Source: Clostridia bacterium
Lineage (GTDB): Bacteria; Bacillota_A; Clostridia; Oscillospirales; Acutalibacteraceae
Direction: 5' to 3'
NCBI GenBank assembly: GCA_017549665.1
Contig: JAFYUD010000092.1
Span: forward strand, 1-64,000
DNA: 64,000 nt
The translations under genes were made by a program, and so were the position numbers. The notes below the pieces were generated by a model. It worked only from the letters and a program-made list of their open reading frames with translations, searched no databases and was not told the DNA's origin. Of this stretch, positions 52,269 to 63,076 are shown one piece after another. Numbering within the stretch: the first letter of the stretch is position 1; the number at the start of each line of letters is the position of its first letter.

Positions 52269-53627
52269 TTGCTTAACACAAAAGATATTCTTGAAACCAT
52301 AACTATGATACAGGACGAGAATCTCGATATCCGTACTATCACAATGGGTATCTCACTTCTCGACTGTTGTCACTCAGACATTGACATCTGCTGTGAAAAA
52401 ATCTACAACAAAATCACTACATACGCAAAAGACCTTGTAAAAACAGGTGAACAGATTGAAAAAGAACTGGGTATTCCCATTATCAACAAACGAATTTCAG
52501 TCACACCCGTCGCAATGGTACTTGCAGCATGCGAAAACAAGGATGCAGTAAAAATTGCACTCACTCTTGAAAAAGCAGCTGTAAAATGCGGTGTCAATTT
52601 TCTCGGTGGTTTCTCAGCTCTTGTTCAGAAGGGCTTTGCCCCCGGTGACAGAGAGCTTATAGAAGCTATTCCCGAAGCACTTGCTGTGACAGAACACGTA
52701 TGCTCAAGTGTCAATATCGGTTCAACAAAAACAGGTATCAATATGGATGCCGTAAAGCTTATGGGTGAAACAGTCGTTAAGGCTGCTGAACGCACAAAGG
52801 ATATGAACTGCATAGGTCCTGCAAAACTTGTTGTTTTCTGTAATGCTCCCGAAGACAACCCGTTTATGGCAGGTGCATTCCACGGTGCAGGCGAACCCGA
52901 TTGTGTTATTAATGTCGGTGTTTCGGGTCCCGGTGTTGTAAGAGCGGCACTTGCAAAATCAAAAGACCTTGACCTGACTCAGGTTGCAGATCTTATCAAG
53001 AAGACAGCATTCAAAATCACAAGAATGGGTCAGCTTGTAGGTACAATCGCATCAGAAAGACTTGGTGTACCCTTCGGAATCGTTGATCTTTCACTTGCTC
53101 CCACGCCTGCAATCGGTGACTCTGTTGCTCACATTCTTGAAGAAATCGGTCTTGAGCAGTGCGGATGTCCCGGCACAACAGCGGCGCTTGCAATGCTTAA
53201 TGATGCAGTCAAAAAGGGTGGTGTAATGGCATCAAGTCACGTAGGCGGTCTTTCAGGCGCATTCATTCCTGTCTCTGAAGATGCCGGAATGATTGATGCA
53301 GCAAGAAGCGGTTGTTTACGCCTTGAAAAGCTTGAAGCGATGACAGCGGTATGTTCAGTAGGCCTTGATATGATAGTTGTACCCGGTGACACAACAGCCG
53401 CAACAATTTCAGCAATTATTGCAGACGAAGCCGCAATCGGTATGGTCAATTCAAAAACAACTGCAGTAAGAGTTATCCCCGCAATAGGCAAAAAAGAGGG
53501 CGAAGAGCTTGAATTCGGCGGACTTCTCGGTTCAGGTCCCATAATGCCCGTCAATACATACTCCCCTGCAAAGTTCATCAATCGTGGCGGAAGAATCCCT
53601 GCTCCTATGCAGAGCCTGAAAAACTAA
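52269..53627 (+). CDS. UPF0210 family protein
   Basis: 452 residues from a TTG start with GAGGTGACG upstream. The start [32 protein letters not shown] and the motif [23 protein letters not shown] and [17 protein letters not shown] are diagnostic. The family is cytoplasmic, of unknown reaction, related to pyruvate-formate-lyase-like folds, and nearly always lies behind the ACT gene. Last gene of its operon. Confidence 0.93.
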   Translation: MLNTKDILETITMIQDENLDIRTITMGISLLDCCHSDIDICCEKIYNKITTYAKDLVKTGEQIEKELGIPIINKRISVTPVAMVLAACENKDAVKIALTLEKAAVKCGVNFLGGFSALVQKGFAPGDRELIEAIPEALAVTEHVCSSVNIGSTKTGINMDAVKLMGETVVKAAERTKDMNCIGPAKLVVFCNAPEDNPFMAGAFHGAGEPDCVINVGVSGPGVVRAALAKSKDLDLTQVADLIKKTAFKITRMGQLVGTIASERLGVPFGIVDLSLAPTPAIGDSVAHILEEIGLEQCGCPGTTAALAMLNDAVKKGGVMASSHVGGLSGAFIPVSEDAGMIDAARSGCLRLEKLEAMTAVCSVGLDMIVVPGDTTAATISAIIADEAAIGMVNSKTTAVRVIPAIGKKEGEELEFGGLLGSGPIMPVNTYSPAKFINRGGRIPAPMQSLKN

Positions 53628-53637
53628 AAAAATAAGC

Positions 53638-53674
53638 AACAGCACGACCTTTTTCAAGTCGTGCTGTTTTTGAT
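53638..53674. terminator. Bidirectional terminator between UPF0210 and sbcC
   Basis: Perfect 11-bp stem AACAGCACGAC/GTCGTGCTGTT with T-rich runs on both strands, serving both convergent genes. Confidence 0.9.
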
Positions 53675-56443
53675 TTATACCACAATCTGAACTTTACTGC
53701 CGCCTGTTTTTTCTTTTGTAACGACAATCTGTTTATCGATTTTTTCTTTGAGTTCTGCAACGTGAGAAATGATACCGACAAGTCTGTTTCCGTTTTCGGA
53801 AAGTGAGGTCAGAGCTCTCATAGCCTGCTGCAATGACTCACCGTCAAGTGAGCCGAAGCCTTCATCAACAAACATTGTGTCAAGTCTTATACCGCCTGCC
53901 ATAGCCTGAACCTCATCGGAAAGACCGAGTGCAAGCGAAAGCGAAGCCTTGAAACTTTCACCGCCCGAAAGTGATTTTACATCTCTTACAGAGCCGTTAT
54001 AATAATCTTTTACATCAAGTTCAAGACCGCTCTGCGAACGGTTATTTGTTGCTGTTTCCCGACGGATGAGTTCATACTGACCGCCTGACATAACCATAAG
54101 CCTTGTGTTTGCCCTGCGTATGATGCGTTCAAAGAAAGTTGCCTGAATATAAGTTTCAAGCATAATTTTTTCTCTTGATGCAATATTGCCGTTCGCAGTA
54201 TTTGACAAGGCTTTTACCCATGTCCATTTTTCTTCAATAACAGAAAGCTCCGAAGCTTTTGATGCTATATTTTCCTTTGCACGAAGGTTTGTATCAATAC
54301 GTATTGAAAGAGTTTTCTGCTTTGCTGAAAGCGATACCTTCTTTTCAAGGAGAGTCTGTTTTTCTTCCTGAATTGCAAGAACATCAACATCTTCTTTTTC
54401 TTCAAGTGATTTTTTCAGTTGTTCAATTTTACCTTTGAGCTGAGTCAGAATATTTTCAATCTTACGACAATCGTTTTCAGCCTGTTCAAGAGTCTTTTTG
54501 TAAACCTCGTTTTCATTTTTCAGCTTATCAGCAGCTGTTTTTGCTTCTGTTTTACCTGAAAATCTGAGTTTTCCTGCCAAAACATCAATCTGATTGAGTG
54601 TTTCCTGAAGCTTTGATTCATCAGCAGCAATTTTCTTTTCCGTTTCAGCAAGCTGAGCACGCATTTTTTCAAGCATAGCTTCTTTTTCGGGAACTGCCTT
54701 TTCAAGCATTTCCTTACGCTGTAATCTGCTGTTTATTTCTTTGATTTCAGCATCACGCTTCCGGGATTCTTCATTGATTACAGCAAGGATTTCCGAAGCC
54801 TTTTCTTCAGCTGTTTCAAGTTCAACAGTTGCAAGAAGTTCATTACATTCTTTTATAAGATTTTCTTTTCCGGTTGATACTTTACCTGATATTTCACTTG
54901 CTTTGCGACTTGCAACGGATGTCAGCTCAGCCGCATCGTCAGCACTCTTCTTCGCATTTTTGAGTTCAGATTCCGTAGGTGCTTCTGCTGGTTTTAAAGC
55001 CTTCCCGGGATGAGAAAGAGAGCCGCATACGGGGCAGGGCTGACCGTCATTGAGTGATTCAGCAAGAATACCTGCCTGACTGTCAAGAAAAGCTTTGTTG
55101 AGAATATTGTACTGAGCTGTTTTTTCGGCTGAAATCTTTTCGGCTCTAAGATAATATTCCTGAGCTGTAATAAGCTCATTTTTAAGTTTTGCGAATACAA
55201 TAAGTTTCTTTTTAAGTTCTTCTGTTTTGAGTTTTTTGTTTTCTGCAAGTTCCTTTTCATAAAGGAGCTTTTCTTTTTTTGCACCTGAATCTGCAAATGA
55301 TGCAAGTTCATTTTTTGCTTTTGCTATAAGCTGAGTCAGGGCTTCTGTTTTTTCTTTCAGCTCCCCTGTTGACTTTTTAGCTTTTTCGATCGTCACCCTG
55401 AGTAATGATACGGCATTATGTTTTTCGGAAAGAGCATCATATTCATCATATTGAGCTTCAATTTCGGCAATCTGCTTCTGCCTTGCCTCATATTCGGGGG
55501 CTTTTTCTTTGAGCAGAGCTGTTTTCAATCTGACAGATTCTGCAAGAGGCGTTTTTTCTTCCTGTTCTTTTACAGAGAGTTCAAGCTCTTTTTCGTTTCT
55601 GAGATAACTCTCGGCTTTTGTTAAAACAGCATTGATTTTTTCAATCTGCTTTTCTGTTTCATCAATTTTTTGCTGAATCTGTTGAGCTTTTTCAGCGTCT
55701 TTTTCGATAAGTTCAGAGAGAAGTTCAACAACATCCGAAATCATCATTCTGCCGTCTTTTGCTTTTTCAACCTCAAGGAAAAGCACATCATCCTCACTGC
55801 AAAGAATACCGTTTATATACTGATTTACACTAAGCTTTGCTTCATCAAATTTTCTGCCGAGAGCACCTGACTCATTTTTGAGTTTTTCCTGAAGAATCTG
55901 ATAATTACCTGTTTTGAAAATTTCACGAAATATCTTCTGTCTGTCTTTTGTATCAGCAAGAAGGAGTTTAAGAAAATCACCCTGAGCAATCATTGAAATC
56001 TGCGCAAACTGATCTCTGTCCACACCAATAATATCACGTATTGCCGCTGTTACTTCCTTTGGTTTTGAAACGGGAGTTCCGTCAGGCATAAAAAGCACGG
56101 CTTCAGCCTTCTGTGTCACTTTTCCTTCACCTTTTTTTGACGGACGTTCATATTCGGGGCTTCTTTTTACCGTATATACCTTGCCGCCGTTTGTAAAAAG
56201 AAGTTCAACCTCTGTGGGGGTATCATCTGTGGCGTATTTTGAACGAAGCATTGTTGCATCTCTGTTGTCACCGCTGGGAGACCCGAAAAGCGCATATGTA
56301 ATGGCATCAAAGATTGTTGTTTTACCTGCACCCGTATCACCCGTGATAAGATATATCCCGTTTGTGCCGAGTTTTTCAAGGTCAATCTCCGTAACACCTG
56401 CATATGGGCCGAAAGCTGAGATTTTAAGTTTTAAAGGTCTCAT
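53675..56443 (-). CDS. sbcC: Nuclease SbcCD subunit C (SMC-like ATPase)
   Basis: 922 residues. Walker A GDTGAGKTTIFDAI near residue 35, a long coiled coil, zinc hook CPVCG near residue 470, ABC signature SLSGGESFKASLSLALG and Walker B MFVDEGFGSLD near the C-terminus. With SbcD it forms the Mre11-Rad50-type complex that opens DNA hairpins and processes double-strand ends. Overlaps sbcD by four bases (ATGA). Confidence 0.97.
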   Translation of the reverse strand: MRPLKLKISAFGPYAGVTEIDLEKLGTNGIYLITGDTGAGKTTIFDAITYALFGSPSGDNRDATMLRSKYATDDTPTEVELLFTNGGKVYTVKRSPEYERPSKKGEGKVTQKAEAVLFMPDGTPVSKPKEVTAAIRDIIGVDRDQFAQISMIAQGDFLKLLLADTKDRQKIFREIFKTGNYQILQEKLKNESGALGRKFDEAKLSVNQYINGILCSEDDVLFLEVEKAKDGRMMISDVVELLSELIEKDAEKAQQIQQKIDETEKQIEKINAVLTKAESYLRNEKELELSVKEQEEKTPLAESVRLKTALLKEKAPEYEARQKQIAEIEAQYDEYDALSEKHNAVSLLRVTIEKAKKSTGELKEKTEALTQLIAKAKNELASFADSGAKKEKLLYEKELAENKKLKTEELKKKLIVFAKLKNELITAQEYYLRAEKISAEKTAQYNILNKAFLDSQAGILAESLNDGQPCPVCGSLSHPGKALKPAEAPTESELKNAKKSADDAAELTSVASRKASEISGKVSTGKENLIKECNELLATVELETAEEKASEILAVINEESRKRDAEIKEINSRLQRKEMLEKAVPEKEAMLEKMRAQLAETEKKIAADESKLQETLNQIDVLAGKLRFSGKTEAKTAADKLKNENEVYKKTLEQAENDCRKIENILTQLKGKIEQLKKSLEEKEDVDVLAIQEEKQTLLEKKVSLSAKQKTLSIRIDTNLRAKENIASKASELSVIEEKWTWVKALSNTANGNIASREKIMLETYIQATFFERIIRRANTRLMVMSGGQYELIRRETATNNRSQSGLELDVKDYYNGSVRDVKSLSGGESFKASLSLALGLSDEVQAMAGGIRLDTMFVDEGFGSLDGESLQQAMRALTSLSENGNRLVGIISHVAELKEKIDKQIVVTKEKTGGSKVQIVV

Positions 56444-57576
56444 TTTTCACCCCTCCATATCTCTTCAATCAGGCTCTGCACAAACTCAGCCTGTTCATCA
56501 GTCATACCCTGTCCGTTCTGTGTTTCATAAAATTCCCCGAAAAGTGTAATCGGGTGTTTTTTTTCAACATTTTCAGCAATTGAAGCTGCAAGTGTGTTAC
56601 GTGTGCGTTTATTATCGTAATCAATTTTCATTATATTCGGATAAATCACACGCAGTCTGCTCATAACATCAGGTATATCATCTTCATCTGTAAGGGTGAT
56701 ATGTATATAGTCATCCGTATTTGTGCCTTCATAATTGGATTTGAGAACAATATCTTCATATCTGCCCTTGATTTCTCTCATATCACGCAGAGGAACAAGA
56801 GGAATTGTGCGTATCTGTGTTTCACCCTTTGCACCCATTTCAACAACCGTTACTGATTTTTTATGGTTTGATTCAGAGAAAGAATATTTAAGTGGTGTCC
56901 CGCAGTAACGCACAGTTTCACGTGTCATTTTCTGAGGCCCGTGAATATGACCGAGTGCAACATAATCAAATGCATCAAAAACCGTAACATCAACATCATC
57001 GATTCCGCCGACAGAAAGCTCTTCCGAGTCACTCCTTGAAGCACCTGTAACAAACTGATGTGCAACAATCACGTTGCGTTCATTTTCATTGACATTCATA
57101 TTGCCGATTACGGTTTCAATCGCATCGGTGTAAGATTCAATTTCATTTTCGGGGAAGAATCTTCTCACATTTACAGGTTTTAAGAACGGGAGCATATATA
57201 TGTTTACATTTCCGTTTTCATCGGAAAGTGTAAACGGCTCAACAGTCCCGTCATAAACGGGGCTTAAATGAATTCCGCTCATATCCATAAGTCTGCCACC
57301 AAACGAAAGTCTTTCTGCGCTGTCGTGATTACCGCTGATAATAAAAACAGGCAGCTTTCTTTCAGCAAGTCTGAAAAGAAAATCGTCAAGCAGCTGTACC
57401 GCCTCTGCAGACGGCACAGATTTATCATAAACATCACCTGCTACAAGAACTGCATCGGGTTTTTCATCATCAATGACAGAGAGAATAACTCTGAGAATAT
57501 ATTTCTGATCTTCAAGCATAGAAAACTCATTTACACGTTTACCGATATGAAGATCTGAAAGATGTATAAACTTCAT
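56440..57576 (-). CDS. sbcD: Nuclease SbcCD subunit D
   Basis: 378 residues. Metallophosphoesterase motifs LSDLHIG, VLVAGDVYD, ISGNHDS, VAHQF and GHIHGPQ bind two Mn ions. It is the nuclease half of SbcCD. Preceded by its own promoter in the intergenic terminator. Confidence 0.97.
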   Translation of the reverse strand: MKFIHLSDLHIGKRVNEFSMLEDQKYILRVILSVIDDEKPDAVLVAGDVYDKSVPSAEAVQLLDDFLFRLAERKLPVFIISGNHDSAERLSFGGRLMDMSGIHLSPVYDGTVEPFTLSDENGNVNIYMLPFLKPVNVRRFFPENEIESYTDAIETVIGNMNVNENERNVIVAHQFVTGASRSDSEELSVGGIDDVDVTVFDAFDYVALGHIHGPQKMTRETVRYCGTPLKYSFSESNHKKSVTVVEMGAKGETQIRTIPLVPLRDMREIKGRYEDIVLKSNYEGTNTDDYIHITLTDEDDIPDVMSRLRVIYPNIMKIDYDNKRTRNTLAASIAENVEKKHPITLFGEFYETQNGQGMTDEQAEFVQSLIEEIWRGEK

Positions 57577-57609
57577 ACACTTATTTATCCTTTTTTAATA
57601 TTTTGATTT

Positions 57610-57638
57610 ATTATAACATAAAACCGTCCTTTTGACAA
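57610..57638 (-). promoter_or_regulatory. Promoter of sbcDC
   Basis: TTGTCA (57638-57633), 17-base spacer, TATAAT (57615-57610). It overlaps the terminator hairpin of the upstream glycosidase gene. Confidence 0.75.
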
Positions 57639-57656
57639 TCAAAAAGAACGGTTTTT
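57620..57656 (-). terminator. Terminator of the glycosidase operon
   Basis: AAAACCGT-CTTTT pairs with AAAAG-ACGGTTTT in a hairpin with T-runs on both strands, directly after the glycosidase stop codon. Confidence 0.85.
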
Positions 57657-57660
57657 GTAT

Positions 57661-59337
57661 TCAGTTTTCATTCATTATATCAAATGCAAGAGTGCAGCTC
57701 CAGCCGTAATCCCTTATTGACTGATATTTTATTCTGAAATCATATGGCTCATAAACTTCGCCTTTTCTGTTGAAGCAGTAAGGCGGAATTCTGTTTTCGC
57801 TGTCATAGAATTCATAAACCGTGCCCGTGCGCTGATACCATTCATTGATGACTTCAAGCGTTTTTGCTCTGATTTTTTGTGACAAATCATTATAACCGTA
57901 AAAAGCAAGACCTTCTGAAATCATATAATTATAGTTAATCCATACAGGACCTCTCCACATATCCGAACCGAAGGTTTTGTCTTTTTTCGATATGCTCGGT
58001 ATCGGAAATTCAGTGCCGAATTCCTCATTATTTTCAAGATGTTTTACAAGCTGCCTGCATTTATCATCATCGCATACTCCTGCAAAAACAGGAAGAAATG
58101 ATGCAACAGACTGCACCTTGTTAAAACAGTTATTCTGAATATCAAAGTCATAATAGAAGCCGTCTGATTCACACCAGAGCGTACTGTTTATATCAGCTTT
58201 TATTTTTTCGTGCCATAAGCTGAAAAATTCTGCATTCTGTGTATCACCGAGCTCCTCGGCAATTTTCTTCATAACACGTGTTTCATTTGCCATATAACAG
58301 GAAAGGTCAACTGCAAAAAGATCACTCTGAGTATCAAATCTGGGGGAATTATCCATTCCCGATTCATCACAACGGTTGTTATGTTCAGGATTTGTATGCC
58401 ACGAATAAAGCTCTTTTTCCGTTTTGCGTCTGTTGTTCTGACACCACAGAAGAAATGCCTTATTATGTTCAAAAACTGTTTCGAGAAACTTTTTATCACC
58501 GCTTTTTTCATAAACAGACCATGCACCCCATCCGATAACAGGCGGCTGAGTTATAAGTGACTGATAATCAGGTCTTGCCATATGGGGAATAAAACCGTCA
58601 TCCCGCTGCACGTCAAAAAGAACAAGAATAAGATTCTGTGCCCTGTCAGCATCAAGATGTCTGTGCCCGATTGCGTGAAAAACCGAATCCCACAACCACA
58701 TATTTCTGTGAGGCAGACGGTCGGGCGTTGACCATATTCTTTTTATATTTCCCTCGGGAGAATAAAGCTGACTTTTCATTACGCTCAAACATTTGGCATA
58801 AAGAGATGAATAATGAGTATCTGTTTTATTCTCAAAGAATTTCAGTTTTTCTGCTTTCAGTTCAGCAATGTCAACTGTAAGACCTTTTTTGCACAATGCA
58901 ACAACATCCGTTTCACTTTTGCCGTAACTGAATACAAATCTGCCGTCTTTTTTATAAAGTGCAGTATATTCACCGTCACGGGTATTGTGAATTTCGATAT
59001 TATCGATTCTTACGACATCACATTCTCCGCTGATGCTTACAAAAACGCCTGCTTCGGGCACATATTCACCCACAACAAGATGTCTTTCGGCAAAAATAAT
59101 GCTGAAACTTCCGCTTTTAGTGCAGACTTCAATAATATCTGATGCAACACAGGTAATTTCAGGTGATAAATCCTTATTGATATCACCAGAATAAAGTGTT
59201 CTTCGTGTCAGGGTTTCAAACATAACACCGATTCTGTCCCCCGACAGAGTACCTGCCAGGTCATCGGTAAAAAGTGATTCACCGTCAAGGGCTGAGAACG
59301 CAAAAAGCTGTCCCTGTCCCCATTTTTTAGGTAACAT
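57661..59337 (-). CDS. Trehalase-fold (GH63-like) glycosidase
   Basis: 558 residues. A beta-sandwich N-terminal ~180 residues precede an alpha/alpha six-barrel: NMWLWDSVFHAIGHRHLD, DGFIPHMA, YSWHTNPEHNNRCDESGMDNSPRFD cited in parts, and SDMWRGPVWINYNYMI are the marks of GH63/mannosylglycerate-hydrolase-like enzymes, with the DES and GTVYEFYD acidic residues likely catalytic. No signal peptide, so it acts in the cytoplasm. Last gene of an operon with a transporter and GDPD; a glycosyl-glycerol type substrate would fit both. Confidence 0.8.
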   Translation of the reverse strand: MLPKKWGQGQLFAFSALDGESLFTDDLAGTLSGDRIGVMFETLTRRTLYSGDINKDLSPEITCVASDIIEVCTKSGSFSIIFAERHLVVGEYVPEAGVFVSISGECDVVRIDNIEIHNTRDGEYTALYKKDGRFVFSYGKSETDVVALCKKGLTVDIAELKAEKLKFFENKTDTHYSSLYAKCLSVMKSQLYSPEGNIKRIWSTPDRLPHRNMWLWDSVFHAIGHRHLDADRAQNLILVLFDVQRDDGFIPHMARPDYQSLITQPPVIGWGAWSVYEKSGDKKFLETVFEHNKAFLLWCQNNRRKTEKELYSWHTNPEHNNRCDESGMDNSPRFDTQSDLFAVDLSCYMANETRVMKKIAEELGDTQNAEFFSLWHEKIKADINSTLWCESDGFYYDFDIQNNCFNKVQSVASFLPVFAGVCDDDKCRQLVKHLENNEEFGTEFPIPSISKKDKTFGSDMWRGPVWINYNYMISEGLAFYGYNDLSQKIRAKTLEVINEWYQRTGTVYEFYDSENRIPPYCFNRKGEVYEPYDFRIKYQSIRDYGWSCTLAFDIMNEN

Positions 59338-59354
59338 TTAACCTTCTCCTTAGC

Positions 59355-60377
59355 TCATTTATCCTGAGATTTAAGCACCTCATACCCGACATCGGGACTG
59401 TCAGTAATAATAGCATCTGCACCTATATCCTGCAGAAAAGCCATTTTGTCTGCATCATTGATTGTCCAGTACTGAACTGCGATATTGTTTTTATGAGCAT
59501 AATTTACAAGCTTTGAGGTGCCGAGATTCACAACATATTTATCGGGCGGAACCTGAAGAACCTCAAAATCATAATATCCCTCAGGTCTGTCGATATTAAA
59601 AAGAGAATCGAGATACAGCCCGAAAACTTCAACATTGTAAGCTATACGGACAAGGTCGGGGTAATTTTCATCAATATGCTCAAGCACCTCTTTATTGAAG
59701 GAAGCGACAACCGTTCGGTCAATAATATTCATTTCTGAAAGAATTTCATAAAGAATATCGGCAGCCTTTATTCCGAGTTCACCGCCGTCTTTGATTTCAA
59801 TACTGAAATAATATCTGCCATTGTTTTCAAGATAAGTCAGCGCTTCCGTTACGGTTGCGACTCTCAGATTATCGGGTATATCATCACCGCGGAGTCCTTT
59901 ATAAGGTGTTTCGCCGTCCTTGTTTTTGAAAAACTCACCGAAATTGAGATTATAAATTTCATCATAAGTATAATCTGAAGCATAATTTTCCGTTTTGCCG
60001 AAATACTCAACTGCATCTGTCAGTTCATCAAGAGTTTCATCGTGAAGAATAATCAGCTTTTCATCCGCTGTTATACGCACATCAAATTCAAAAATATCGG
60101 TTTCAAAAACTTCGGAATTCACACATCCCTCGAAAGCCATCATTGTACCCTGAGGAAAAAGTTTTTTACCTGCGCGGTGGGCTGATACCATCGTTTCACC
60201 GAGAGGGGTGATATACTTGTTCGTCACACTGTAATTTACAGGTTCATCCTGCCACTGATGTGTAACAAGAAAATATAACCCTGAAATCACAAATGCAATA
60301 ACTGAAAGTGTTATAAGGATTTTGCTGACAATTTTTAAAATTGCCGTTTTCTTTACGTTTTCTTTTGTATTATCCAT
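59355..60377 (-). CDS. Glycerophosphodiester phosphodiesterase, membrane anchored
   Basis: 340 residues. A membrane helix (residues 18-37) is followed by an outward GDPD domain. All catalytic marks are present: H67-R68, E97-x-D99, H112-D113, and the C-terminal AVQYWTINDAD and ADAIITDSPD. It releases glycerol-3-phosphate from lipid head groups. It contrasts with the degenerate relative at 49930, which has lost these residues. Lies between transporter and glycosidase in one operon. Confidence 0.93.
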   Translation of the reverse strand: MDNTKENVKKTAILKIVSKILITLSVIAFVISGLYFLVTHQWQDEPVNYSVTNKYITPLGETMVSAHRAGKKLFPQGTMMAFEGCVNSEVFETDIFEFDVRITADEKLIILHDETLDELTDAVEYFGKTENYASDYTYDEIYNLNFGEFFKNKDGETPYKGLRGDDIPDNLRVATVTEALTYLENNGRYYFSIEIKDGGELGIKAADILYEILSEMNIIDRTVVASFNKEVLEHIDENYPDLVRIAYNVEVFGLYLDSLFNIDRPEGYYDFEVLQVPPDKYVVNLGTSKLVNYAHKNNIAVQYWTINDADKMAFLQDIGADAIITDSPDVGYEVLKSQDK

Positions 60378-60391
60378 ATTTTACTTTCCAC

Positions 60392-61852
60392 TCAAATTGT
60401 TTCGGATTCTTCAAGAGCTGCTTTAGCCTCAGCTCTAATTTCTTCAAGCTCAGCCATAATTTTTTCCTTGCGTTTGCCCGTGAAGTTATCAAACATCATA
60501 ATAATTGCGGGAATAAGGTTACCGATAATTCCGGGGATTGCAACAAGAAGGAAAATACCGTGGAGTGTTGCCGGAGTCTGGACAGCTTCAACCATCTGAC
60601 CGCCGATATTCTGTGCGCTCTGATAACCGATAAGTGCAAGACCTCCGTTGATAAGAAGCTCTTTCCAGAGTGCTGTAATTCTGGAAACCATTGTACTGAA
60701 AGCAAAAATCATACCTTCATTACGCTGTGCAATGCCGTATTTTTTGTAGCTCTTCCATTCCATATAGTCTGTTGAGTCTGCAAGAAGAATTCGTTTTGCA
60801 GCAGATGTACCTGCATTGGGCAGTCCGCCGAGGGCAATAAGAATACCTACAATCCAGAGGTTTTTGTAACCGCAGATAAAAAGAAGGATATAGCATATTG
60901 CCGTATGTAAATAACCGAGAACAACAATATCTCTTGATGAAAGCTTTTTGCCGATAAATGGCACGGAGAAAAGTCCGCCGTATGAAAGTGCTGAACTTGC
61001 AATTTCAACGTATGTCTTCATTCCGTAGTTGCCGAGTGTCTGCTTATAGAAGAAAGGAAGAGAGTTATAGCACACCTGTCTGACTGATTCAATACACGAG
61101 CTGAGCGAAAGGAGAAGAAGAGGTCTGTTGAGAAGTATGAGCTTGTAATCAATTTTAACCTTTTTGTTATCCTTGGGAGGAAGAACAAGATTTCTCTCTT
61201 TAAGAGTAAAACAAGGGACAAGCATTGAGAAAAGACCGAGAATTCCGAAGAACAGAGCAACTGAGAAAAATGCCCATTTTTCTGAATTATAGTCGCCATC
61301 CATCATATCAATGATGATTGGCACCATACCACCGGGAAGCATTGAACCGAGAGTTGATGCAACCTGTGCCACGGTGTAGAAATTCTTTCTTGATTTTGCA
61401 TTTGGGGTCATTCTGACAGAAAGTGTTGAGAGTGCAACATCAAAGAACGTATCTGCGATATTGAAAGTAAGAAAAAGAATGAAACTCCAGATAAAATTGA
61501 ATATTATTGATGACGAAGGTACAACAAAAAGAAGCACTGATGCGAGAGTAAACGGTATTGCCGATGCCCTCATAAATGTTCTTGCATTACCTTTTTTTGA
61601 ACGGTTGCCGTCAAGCATAGCACCGATAATCGGGGCTATAAAAATGTTCACAAAAGTTGTTGCCGATTTCATTGACACAACCTGACCGGAATTAAGTCCC
61701 ATATAGTCATACATAAACTGATCGGTATAGGTGCCGACAGAATCCTGTCCCATACAGTTACCGAAAACACCGGAAACATATCCGACCTGTTCCTTAAGGG
61801 CAACGTCAGGATTATTACTGAACTTTAGGAATTTTTCTTTTAATTTTCCCAT
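60392..61852 (-). CDS. GPH/MFS-type sugar transporter
   Basis: 486 residues with about 12 membrane segments. MNSGQVVSMKSATTFVNIFIAPIIGAMLDG region and the FNIADTFFDVALSTLSVRMTPNAKSRKNF loop fit the glycoside-pentoside-hexuronide family (MelB-like), which takes up glycosides with Na+ or H+. The Glu-rich C-terminus is cytoplasmic. Substrate is unknown; the neighbouring glycosidase suggests a glycoside. Confidence 0.85.
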   Translation of the reverse strand: MGKLKEKFLKFSNNPDVALKEQVGYVSGVFGNCMGQDSVGTYTDQFMYDYMGLNSGQVVSMKSATTFVNIFIAPIIGAMLDGNRSKKGNARTFMRASAIPFTLASVLLFVVPSSSIIFNFIWSFILFLTFNIADTFFDVALSTLSVRMTPNAKSRKNFYTVAQVASTLGSMLPGGMVPIIIDMMDGDYNSEKWAFFSVALFFGILGLFSMLVPCFTLKERNLVLPPKDNKKVKIDYKLILLNRPLLLLSLSSCIESVRQVCYNSLPFFYKQTLGNYGMKTYVEIASSALSYGGLFSVPFIGKKLSSRDIVVLGYLHTAICYILLFICGYKNLWIVGILIALGGLPNAGTSAAKRILLADSTDYMEWKSYKKYGIAQRNEGMIFAFSTMVSRITALWKELLINGGLALIGYQSAQNIGGQMVEAVQTPATLHGIFLLVAIPGIIGNLIPAIIMMFDNFTGKRKEKIMAELEEIRAEAKAALEESETI

Positions 61853-61864
61853 TTTGACTTCTCC

Positions 61865-63067
61865 TTATATTTCAAATTTTCTGCTTATTTCTTCAGACTG
61901 AATACCGTAAGCCGTTTCAGCCTTAATTTTAATTATATATTCACCTTTTTGCAAAGGACCGATGTTTGTTTTCAGTCTGTTTTCCGTTTCGGCAAGATAA
62001 TACGACGGGAGCATTTTGACTTTTACAACTTCCCTGCCGTTTTCATCAAAAACAGACACTCTGTAAATAAAAACCGGCATACCGTCTGAGCTTGCTGCTT
62101 TCGGGTATTCAGCATAACCATCTTTGAATGTAATTTCCGCTTTATCAGGAAAAACGGGGGGCTTACTTCTTAGCCTTTGTTTTTCTTCTGTATATTCTCT
62201 GTTGTTTTTATCGGCAGGATTTTTAAGATAATATTCACAAAGGACTTTTTCCGCCTCACAGTCAATGCCCGTAAGATACAGATTATTGTCTTTGTCAATT
62301 TCGGTAATCCAGAAATTTGCACAGTCGCTTCTGTTTTCGGGGTGAATTTTTCTTTCCCCGTCAACCGTCAGCTCCGTATATTTGAGTGAACCTGTGCCCA
62401 CAGCAGTATATTCATTCTGCCAGAGTGAACGGGGATCATTTAAAGGATAATGCGAATGTCCCGAAAAATCAACCACATTCGGGTATTTTTTTAATATCGG
62501 AGTGAAGAAATCGTGTCCCCAACCGTCAACCTCACCGCTTCCGTAAACAGTATATTTCACGTGCTCGTGATGCATCAGAAAAACGGGCTTATCGGGAGTG
62601 TCTGAAACAGCCGTTTCAATTTCTTTTATAAGCCATTTTCTCTGCATCGGTGTATAATAAATTTCGGGAAGTTTGCAGGTTGAAAGCCCTATAAAATGAT
62701 AACCGTTAATTATTGTATGAAAATCTGTCGGCTGATCTGTAAGTGAGGTATAATAAGCAAGGGACTTTTTGCCCATAGTTATTGAATCGTGCCCCTTTGC
62801 AACGACGCAAAGCATCTGAGTACCCTTTTCCGTTGCGTAATCATATACTTCCTTGAAGGCATCAAATTCTTCTTTTCTGCCTTTGTCGGTGATATCGCCT
62901 GCAATAAGAAAAGCATCGAGTTTTTTATAAAATTCATTATTATCTGCAACAGATAAAGAAATGTCAACAGCCTTTTTTAATCTTCGGAGCCCGATTGAAT
63001 CAGAACCGTCTATATGCGAATCACTGCATACGGCAAAACGCATAACGGGTAAAAATTCATTTATCAT
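61865..63067 (-). CDS. Metallophosphoesterase
   Basis: 400 residues. Motifs CSDSHID, IAGDITDKG, FLMHHEH and FSGHSHYPL are calcineurin-like. The usual GNHD is AKGHD, so the bridging Asn is a Gly. The last ~110 residues form a beta-sandwich. No signal peptide. A phosphodiesterase or phosphatase of the lipid operon is the inference; reduced or altered activity is possible given the missing Asn. Confidence 0.85.
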   Translation of the reverse strand: MINEFLPVMRFAVCSDSHIDGSDSIGLRRLKKAVDISLSVADNNEFYKKLDAFLIAGDITDKGRKEEFDAFKEVYDYATEKGTQMLCVVAKGHDSITMGKKSLAYYTSLTDQPTDFHTIINGYHFIGLSTCKLPEIYYTPMQRKWLIKEIETAVSDTPDKPVFLMHHEHVKYTVYGSGEVDGWGHDFFTPILKKYPNVVDFSGHSHYPLNDPRSLWQNEYTAVGTGSLKYTELTVDGERKIHPENRSDCANFWITEIDKDNNLYLTGIDCEAEKVLCEYYLKNPADKNNREYTEEKQRLRSKPPVFPDKAEITFKDGYAEYPKAASSDGMPVFIYRVSVFDENGREVVKVKMLPSYYLAETENRLKTNIGPLQKGEYIIKIKAETAYGIQSEEISRKFEI

Positions 63068-63076
63068 AATATCACC

